Assembly (NCBI GenBank): GCA_029219465.1
Contig: JAQXTL010000012.1
Span: 1 to 37,831 of the forward strand
Source of the DNA: Methanobacteriaceae archaeon
GTDB taxonomy: Archaea > Methanobacteriota > Methanobacteria > Methanobacteriales > Methanobacteriaceae
Length of the DNA stretch: 37,831 bases
Direction: 5' to 3'
The position numbers were made by a program, and so were the translations under genes. Below are positions 32,983-37,831 of the stretch, piece after piece. Each line of letters begins with the position of its first letter. Positions within the stretch are counted from its first letter, which is position 1. The notes beneath the pieces were generated by a model, which was given only the letters and a program-made list of their open reading frames with translations, was not told where the DNA came from and made no database searches.

Positions 32983-33984
32983 ATGAGCTTATTTGAAAGT
33001 TATGAAAGAAGAATTGACCAAATCACTCCTGTTTTAGAAAAATATGGAATCAAAGACCTTGATGAAGCAAAACAAATCTGTCTTGACAAAGGATTTGACC
33101 CTTATGAAATCGTAAAAGGTGTTCAACCAATCTGTTTTGAAAATGCATGCTGGGCTTACACTCTTGGAGCAGCAATAGCTATTAAACAAGGCTGTGTAAA
33201 AGCATCTGAAGCTGCAAAAGATATTGGTGAAGGTTTACAAGCATTTTGTATTCCTGGAAGTGTTGCAGATGACAGACAAGTAGGTTTAGGTCACGGAAAC
33301 TTAGCATCAATGCTTTTAAGTGATGAAAGTGAATGTTTTGCATTCCTCGCAGGTCACGAAAGTTTCGCAGCAGCAGAAGGAGCTATTGGAATTGCTAATT
33401 CTGCAAACGAAGTACGTGAAAAACCATTAAGAGTTATCTTAAACGGTCTTGGAAAAGATGCAGCTTTAATTATTTCCAGAATCAACGGATTTACTCATGT
33501 TGAAACTGAATTTGATTATTTCACCGGTGAAGTAAAAGTAGTTAAAGAAAAAGCTTACTCTGACGGTGAAAGAGCAAAAGTAAGATGTTACGGTGCTGAC
33601 GATGTACGTGAAGGAGTAGCTATTATGCACTTGGAAGGTGTTGATGTATCAATTACTGGTAACTCAACTAACCCTACACGTTTCCAACACCCTGTTGCTG
33701 GAACCTATAAAAAAGAATGCTTATTACAAGGTAAAAAATACTTCTCAGTTGCTTCCGGTGGAGGAACTGGTAGAACATTACACCCTGATAACATGGCAGC
33801 AGGTCCTGCATCCTATGGTATGACTGATACATTAGGACGTATGCACTCTGATGCTCAATTTGCAGGTTCATCCTCCGTTCCAGCTCACGTAGAAATGATG
33901 GGATTAATTGGAATGGGTAACAACCCAATGGTTGGTGCATCTGTAGCAGTTGCAGTAGCTGTTGAAAAAGCAATGAAAAAATAA
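32983..33984 (+). CDS. GGGtGRT family protein
   Basis: A 333-residue protein named after its own motif, SGGGTGRTLHPDN (near residues 257-269). Other conserved features are GVQPICFENACWAYTLG, LGHGNLASMLL and the C-terminal MGLIGMGNNPMVGASVAVAVA. Its function is not known; constant pairing with the IscU-like gene upstream suggests work on a metal cluster or cofactor. A hairpin with T-run follows the stop. Confidence 0.9.
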   Translation: MSLFESYERRIDQITPVLEKYGIKDLDEAKQICLDKGFDPYEIVKGVQPICFENACWAYTLGAAIAIKQGCVKASEAAKDIGEGLQAFCIPGSVADDRQVGLGHGNLASMLLSDESECFAFLAGHESFAAAEGAIGIANSANEVREKPLRVILNGLGKDAALIISRINGFTHVETEFDYFTGEVKVVKEKAYSDGERAKVRCYGADDVREGVAIMHLEGVDVSITGNSTNPTRFQHPVAGTYKKECLLQGKKYFSVASGGGTGRTLHPDNMAAGPASYGMTDTLGRMHSDAQFAGSSSVPAHVEMMGLIGMGNNPMVGASVAVAVAVEKAMKK

Positions 33985-33985
33985 T

Positions 33986-34016
33986 GGGATTTTTCCCGTT
34001 ATTAACTATTTTTTTT
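33986..34016 (+). terminator. Terminator after the GGGtGRT gene
   Basis: GGGA and TCCC pair around TTTT, followed by eight T at 34009-34016. The stem is short. The T-run directly precedes the GGAG ribosome binding site of the Nudix gene, so read-through may be partial. Confidence 0.5.
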
Positions 34017-34027
34017 GGAGATTTAAT

Positions 34028-34447
34028 ATGAATACACAATGGGGCTTGGCTGCAAAAGGAATTTGTGAGTACAATGGTAAAGTCTTACTTTTGAAAATCC
34101 GCTCCCGTTCATCACACGATGCTGGAAAATGGGAAATTCCTGGCGGTAAAGTTAAAAAATGCGAATTTTTTGATGATGCACTAAAAAGAGAATACTTAGA
34201 AGAGACTGGTTTGGAAGTAGATGTTCAGGAACTCTATAAAACCGTTAGAAAAGATTATACTGCGTGTAAAACAAAACAAGACATTAAATCTATTCAATTA
34301 GTCATGAAAGTCACATGTGAAAGTGATGATGTAAAAATCAGTGAAGAGCATGATGATTTTGGATGGTTTACTTATGAAGAAATAGATGAAATGATTAAAG
34401 AAGAATTGTTAACTCCTCCTGCAATCATTGCATTTAGTAAAAATTAA
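34028..34447 (+). CDS. Nudix hydrolase
   Basis: A 139-residue protein with a complete Nudix box GGKVKKCEFFDDALKREYLEETGL (landmarks GGK at its start and REYLEETG at its end, about residues 38-61). It cleaves a nucleoside diphosphate linked to another group, possibly oxidised nucleotides (MutT-like). GGAG lies just upstream of the ATG. It converges with the amidohydrolase gene. Confidence 0.9.
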   Translation: MNTQWGLAAKGICEYNGKVLLLKIRSRSSHDAGKWEIPGGKVKKCEFFDDALKREYLEETGLEVDVQELYKTVRKDYTACKTKQDIKSIQLVMKVTCESDDVKISEEHDDFGWFTYEEIDEMIKEELLTPPAIIAFSKN

Positions 34448-34459
34448 TCTACTTTTTTT

Positions 34460-35257
34460 TTATTTTAATCCCAATATTTTAGCAGCATTTTCATATAATA
34501 TTTGAGATCTTTCTTTTTTGGTTAAATCAAGCTTGTTGAAATATTCCATTTCACTTTTAGACTCCCACATAGGATAATCTGTTCCCCATAAAACTTTATC
34601 TGCACCATATGCGTGTATTAATTCTAAAGCATTTTCAGGGGTTAAATCGTATAAACTGGAACTTAAATCAACATATAAGTTTGGAATTCCTGCTAATTGT
34701 TCAGTAGCTTCATTCCAGATACTCCATCCTGCAAAATGTGCACCAATAAATGTTATATCTGGGAATTTTTCTAAAAATGGTTTTATATGTTCTGGATTGG
34801 AATAGCTGTATCTGAAGTCTCCACAGTGAACCATTAAAGGAACGTTACCTTCATTTATGATTTCTCCCATTTTAAATGCGCGTTCACCATTCATTGCAAA
34901 TTGCTGGAAATCTGGATGTACTTTAACTCCTTTAAGACCAAGTTCAATTAAATGGTTAAAATCTCCCTGTATATCTTCACTGTCTGGGTGTAGGGTTCCA
35001 AATCCTGTGAATATATCTGAATTTGCTTTTACAGATTCTCCAATAAATTCATTAATGGATTTAACTTGTTTTGGTGTTGTTGCAACAGAATGGACTAAAT
35101 AATGAGTAACTCCAACTTTTTTACCATCTTCTATTAAACCACTTACTGTTCCATTTAATGACATATCTAAATCATAAAAATCTTTAATACCACATACGGC
35201 TTTTGATGCTATTTTTTCTGGATAAATGTGGCAATGTGAATTAATAATTTTTTGCAT
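34460..35257 (-). CDS. Amidohydrolase-2 family metal-dependent hydrolase
   Basis: A 265-residue TIM-barrel hydrolase. The metal-binding opening is INSHCHIYPEK (HxH), with later VKVHPDFQ, LMVHCGDFRY, FIGAHFAGW and LWGTDYPMWES (catalytic Asp), the usual amidohydrolase_2 order. The substrate is unknown; relatives are decarboxylases and lactonases. I start at the ATG at 35255-35257 because GAGGTT overlaps an ATG five codons upstream, which would make the latter a poor start. Confidence 0.87.
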   Translation of the reverse strand: MQKIINSHCHIYPEKIASKAVCGIKDFYDLDMSLNGTVSGLIEDGKKVGVTHYLVHSVATTPKQVKSINEFIGESVKANSDIFTGFGTLHPDSEDIQGDFNHLIELGLKGVKVHPDFQQFAMNGERAFKMGEIINEGNVPLMVHCGDFRYSYSNPEHIKPFLEKFPDITFIGAHFAGWSIWNEATEQLAGIPNLYVDLSSSLYDLTPENALELIHAYGADKVLWGTDYPMWESKSEMEYFNKLDLTKKERSQILYENAAKILGLK

Positions 35258-35437
35258 AAAATTTAACCTCATCTGTTTTTCAAAATTAAATGTTTATCAA
35301 TTTAAATTTATATAATTTTTTCTTTACAAAATTCACTATAAACATTTTGAGTTAAAAAAGTTATTTTCGAGATTTTTGTTTAATTAATTTTATTATTTTT
35401 CATCTTTATTTAACTTTTTTTTGAACTAGTAAGTTAT

Positions 35438-35449
35438 TTTTATTATAAA
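35438..35449 (+). promoter_or_regulatory. TATA box close to the mdh start (possible leaderless transcript)
   Basis: TTTATTATAAAA ends 15 bases before ATG 35465. Its centre is about 22 bases upstream of the ATG, so transcription could begin at or very near the start codon. No Shine-Dalgarno site is seen there. Confidence 0.4.
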
Positions 35450-35464
35450 AAGTAATATTATAAT

Positions 35465-36415
35465 ATGGTAAAGGTAAGTATTTTAGGATCAACTGGTACA
35501 ATAGGTAAAAACGTTGCTTTCACTTTAGCAAAAGAAGAGACAGTTGATGAAATTGTCATGTTATCAAGACCTGAAAGTTTTGATAAAGTTAAAGGAGAAA
35601 CCTACGATATGTATGATGCTCTTGCTGCAAGAGATATTGACTGTAAACTTATTCCATCATATAATTTTGAAGATATCAAGGGTTCTGCTGTTGTTTTGAT
35701 TGCTGCAGGTATTCATCGTGAACCTGGAATGAACCGACTTGATTTAGCAGTTCCTAATGCAAAAATCGTAAGTAATTATTCAAAACAGATTGCTAAATAT
35801 GCTCCAGATTCCATTATATTAGTTGCTACTAACCCTGTTGATGTTATGACTACAATTGCTCTTGAAGCATCAGGATTTAGCAAAAAGAAAGTAATTGGTG
35901 TTGGAAATCACTTAGATTCACTTAGATTAAAAAATTACTTCTCAAGACAAATCAACATTAACAGTGCTGAAGTTCATACAAGGGTTGTAGGAGAACATGG
36001 AAACCATATGGTTCCTCTTTTAAGTTCAACAACAATTGGTGGTATTCCTTTAAAGTATTTCGTAGAATATGTTGATTTAAATGTTATTGCATTAATTGAA
36101 CAACTTAAAAATGCGGGAAATACAATTATTTCTAAAAAAGGAGCTACTGAATACGGACCAGCTTATGCAATTTCAAACTTGATTTCAACTATAATTACAG
36201 ACACTCACAAAGTTTTAACTGTCAGTTGTTATCTTGAAGGTGAAGTTGAAGGAGTTAAGGATGTATCATTAGGGGTACCTGCAGTTACTTCTAAAAATGG
36301 TATTGCAATGATTGTCCCTATTCATATGAGTGATTTTGAAAAAAGAAGTTTTATTGAAGCAGGTAATACTGTTCGTGATGCAACGTATGAAGTTAAAGAA
36401 AATCTTGATATTTAA
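35465..36415 (+). CDS. mdh: Malate dehydrogenase
   Basis: A 316-residue LDH/MDH-superfamily enzyme. The NAD(P) fold reads SILGSTGTIGKNVAF (residues 5-19), the substrate arginine loop GIHREPGMNRLDL, then ATNPVDVMT, GNHLDSLRLK and the catalytic histidine in VVGEHGNHMVP. The pattern follows the archaeal Methanococcales/Methanobacteriales malate dehydrogenases. It interconverts malate and oxaloacetate in the incomplete reductive citrate pathway. It has its own promoter and 192 bases of upstream sequence with nothing else recognised. Confidence 0.9.
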   Translation: MVKVSILGSTGTIGKNVAFTLAKEETVDEIVMLSRPESFDKVKGETYDMYDALAARDIDCKLIPSYNFEDIKGSAVVLIAAGIHREPGMNRLDLAVPNAKIVSNYSKQIAKYAPDSIILVATNPVDVMTTIALEASGFSKKKVIGVGNHLDSLRLKNYFSRQININSAEVHTRVVGEHGNHMVPLLSSTTIGGIPLKYFVEYVDLNVIALIEQLKNAGNTIISKKGATEYGPAYAISNLISTIITDTHKVLTVSCYLEGEVEGVKDVSLGVPAVTSKNGIAMIVPIHMSDFEKRSFIEAGNTVRDATYEVKENLDI

Positions 36416-36447
36416 ATTATAATTATATTTTAAATTGTGGTTTTATT

Positions 36448-37257
36448 ATGTATATTAAAATTAAAAATAAATTTTACATAGTATCTATAGCCACAATTCT
36501 ATTTTTTTGTTTCCAGGTTTGGTTTTTAACCCCTTGGATTTTAGATATTGCTAAGGTCTGTGGAATGACCCTTAGTATCATCATAATCGGTGGTGTGGCT
36601 ATAGGGCTGGGTTTACTTAATTTCTTCTTAGTAATGTCTATGTTTTTTGATAATCAAAAAGACATTTATACTCTTGAAAGACACGATGAAGATGTTTCTA
36701 TATTAATAGCTGCATATAATGGGGAAGAATCTATTTATGAAACATTATTGAGTTTATCTAATCAGAAATATGATGCTACAATTTACGTTTATGTAATAGA
36801 TAACAATAGTAAAGATAATACTAAATACCAAATTTTAAAAGGAATTGTTGATTTTAACAGATCTGATTTGGTTATTAAATATCTTTTTGAACCAAAGCGT
36901 GGAAAATTCAACGCATTAAATAATGGTTTGAGAAGAGTAAAAACAGACAAAGTAATTACAATTGATGCAGATAGCGGGGTATACGGGGATGCTATTTCAA
37001 ATATTGTTAGTAGGATGGTTAATGACAATTGTAAAGCTGTTGCAGGAGCTACATTGGTGCGTAACAGTAGACAAAACTTATTAACCAAAATGCAGGAATG
37101 GGATTACTTTTTAAGTATTGCATCAGTTAAAAAAATGCAGGGTTTATTCCAAGGAACACTTGTAGCACAGGGTGCATTTAGTATTTATGATACAGAAATC
37201 GTTAGAAAATATGGTGGATGGGAAAACTGTATTGGTGAAGACATTATATCACTCTAA
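36448..37257 (+). CDS. Truncated membrane glycosyltransferase family 2
   Basis: A 269-residue protein with two N-terminal membrane segments (about residues 8-30 and 36-62) and a GT-A domain: SILIAAYNGEESI, the DNNSKDNT turn, EPKRGKFNALNNGL, IDADSG (metal-binding DxD type) and the GGWENCIGEDI base region. It stops right after GEDIISL. Full-length relatives continue with a QxxRW motif and C-terminal membrane helices, absent here in all three frames up to the right IS copy (37407). This is probably a broken gene whose 3' part was lost when the IS arrived or through later rearrangement. Surface polysaccharide synthesis would be the usual role. Confidence 0.78.
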   Translation: MYIKIKNKFYIVSIATILFFCFQVWFLTPWILDIAKVCGMTLSIIIIGGVAIGLGLLNFFLVMSMFFDNQKDIYTLERHDEDVSILIAAYNGEESIYETLLSLSNQKYDATIYVYVIDNNSKDNTKYQILKGIVDFNRSDLVIKYLFEPKRGKFNALNNGLRRVKTDKVITIDADSGVYGDAISNIVSRMVNDNCKAVAGATLVRNSRQNLLTKMQEWDYFLSIASVKKMQGLFQGTLVAQGAFSIYDTEIVRKYGGWENCIGEDIISL

Positions 37258-37406
37258 ATATCAGTTGCTTATATGCTTTCTCTCTCAACATTTCTATACT
37301 ATAGTTTAGATTTGGCGGGTTAATTAAATTTGTGGATAAGGTTGTGATATTTCAGTTGGTATATTATTTGTTTTATATAATGAATATAATAAAAATTATT
37401 TTTAAA

Positions 37407-37831
37407 GACTCTTTCAAAAACTTTGTTGATTTGAAATTTTTTGATGAAAATTGGTTTGGAATTTTTTATTTTGTCTAAAAATAGTTAAATTTAATAAATA
37501 AGTGGAGTAAAAGTTTTTATCATGCTAAACCAAAAAACAAATATTCCAAATAGTATTTTAGATGTTGAACAATATATATTTTGCGATTCCAATGATGGAT
37601 TAGTGCTTTTCGACCCTCGTTTTGTGAAAATTTTTAAATCCTGTCAAAAGGCTTTGAAATCTTTTGATTTAAGTTTTAAAAAGGATGTTCCTTATTTTAA
37701 AATGAGTTTGGCTAGATGCCCACATTGTGGAACTCGTCATGTTGTTAAATATGGTTTTACAAAAAGAACATTGGTATTTAAAGAAATTGGTAAAACAAAA
37801 GTTAAGGTTCAGCGTTATATTTGCAAACGTT
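37407..37831 (+). mobile_element. Insertion sequence, right copy, cut by window end
   Basis: It begins at GACTCTTTCAAAAACTTTG and matches the left copy (931 leftward, minus strand) to the end of the window at about 94% by hand count. It lies in inverted orientation to the left copy, with both transposase 5' ends facing inward. The 115-base leader before the transposase ATG is conserved in both copies. Confidence 0.85.
37522..37831 (+). CDS. DDE transposase, 5' part (continues beyond window)
   Basis: An open frame of 103 codons from ATG 37522 running off the end. It begins MLNQKTNIPNSILDVEQ and carries the first CxxC (CPHCGTRH) of the zinc ribbon plus the start of the second (ICKR). The frame is intact where the left copy has lost its start codon, so this may be the functional copy. 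The DDE catalytic part is outside the window. Confidence 0.85.
   Translation, partial: MLNQKTNIPNSILDVEQYIFCDSNDGLVLFDPRFVKIFKSCQKALKSFDLSFKKDVPYFKMSLARCPHCGTRHVVKYGFTKRTLVFKEIGKTKVKVQRYICKR

Noticed and set aside
1-37831. A composite transposon carrying the whole window
   Set aside because: The segment is mostly core housekeeping genes, the left IS is inactive, and no target duplication can be seen. Two independent insertions are simpler.

Overview
The window looks like chromosome of a Methanobrevibacter-type methanogen (gut Methanobacteriales, M. smithii-like). This rests on very high A+T, archaeal GGTGA/GAGGTGAT ribosome binding sites, TATA-like promoters, and marker genes: geranylgeranyl reductase for archaeal ether lipids, a CfbC-type NifH homologue (coenzyme F430 synthesis), an archaeal malate dehydrogenase, an NBP35/Mrp ATPase, and a scaffold/GGGtGRT pair. 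No rRNA, tRNA or CRISPR array was seen.

Layout. (1) 1-931: a decayed copy of a DDE-type insertion sequence on the minus strand. A second copy, about 94% identical by hand count over the shared ~425 bases, enters at 37407 on the plus strand. The two copies bracket the window as an inverted pair. (2) 1025-12286: nine tightly packed plus-strand genes, probably one operon, ending at a hairpin terminator (12311-12341). In order: a DUF4013 membrane protein, a membrane-anchored RsbU/SpoIIE-type PP2C phosphatase, a STAS anti-anti-sigma-type protein, a GH3-family acyl-adenylating enzyme, a RimK-like ATP-grasp ligase, two halves of a heterodimeric ABC exporter, a second diverged GH3 enzyme, and an RsbW-type kinase. 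A bacterial-style partner switch is therefore built around what looks like a biosynthesis-and-export pathway, in a domain of life without sigma factors. This is the most novel part of the window. (3) 12452-15680: a small 2[4Fe-4S] ferredoxin with geranylgeranyl reductase, then galE and a coiled-coil protein. (4) 15744-20208: purF, U32 peptidase-like protein, NifH-like iron protein (probably CfbC), ogt and a YgjV-like membrane protein, spaced like one operon. (5) 20289-24185: secreted DUF1002 protein, CAT-like acyltransferase (minus), a CoA-disulfide-reductase-like flavoprotein, and an Mrp/NBP35 ATPase.

(6) 24172-27811: accessory stretch with four SseB-domain paralogues, an MsrA-MsrB fusion lacking key catalytic residues in both halves, two small hypothetical proteins and a divergent pair of paralogous winged-helix regulators. 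(7) 27812-28314: 503 bases without a gene, holding a perfect 12-bp inverted repeat around TATA-like sequence and two dyads in the probable leader of an NhaC-type antiporter (28315-30057). (8) 30108-36415: housekeeping and redox genes: PD-(D/E)XK nuclease with an Fe-S motif, iron-sulfur flavoprotein-like reductase, ferredoxin, ABM monooxygenase-like protein, scaffold-like protein plus GGGtGRT protein, Nudix hydrolase, amidohydrolase and malate dehydrogenase. (9) 36448-37257: a family-2 glycosyltransferase cut short just before the right IS copy.

Functions come from motif reading alone. No database search was run. Where a start differs from the longest possible frame, the entry says why.
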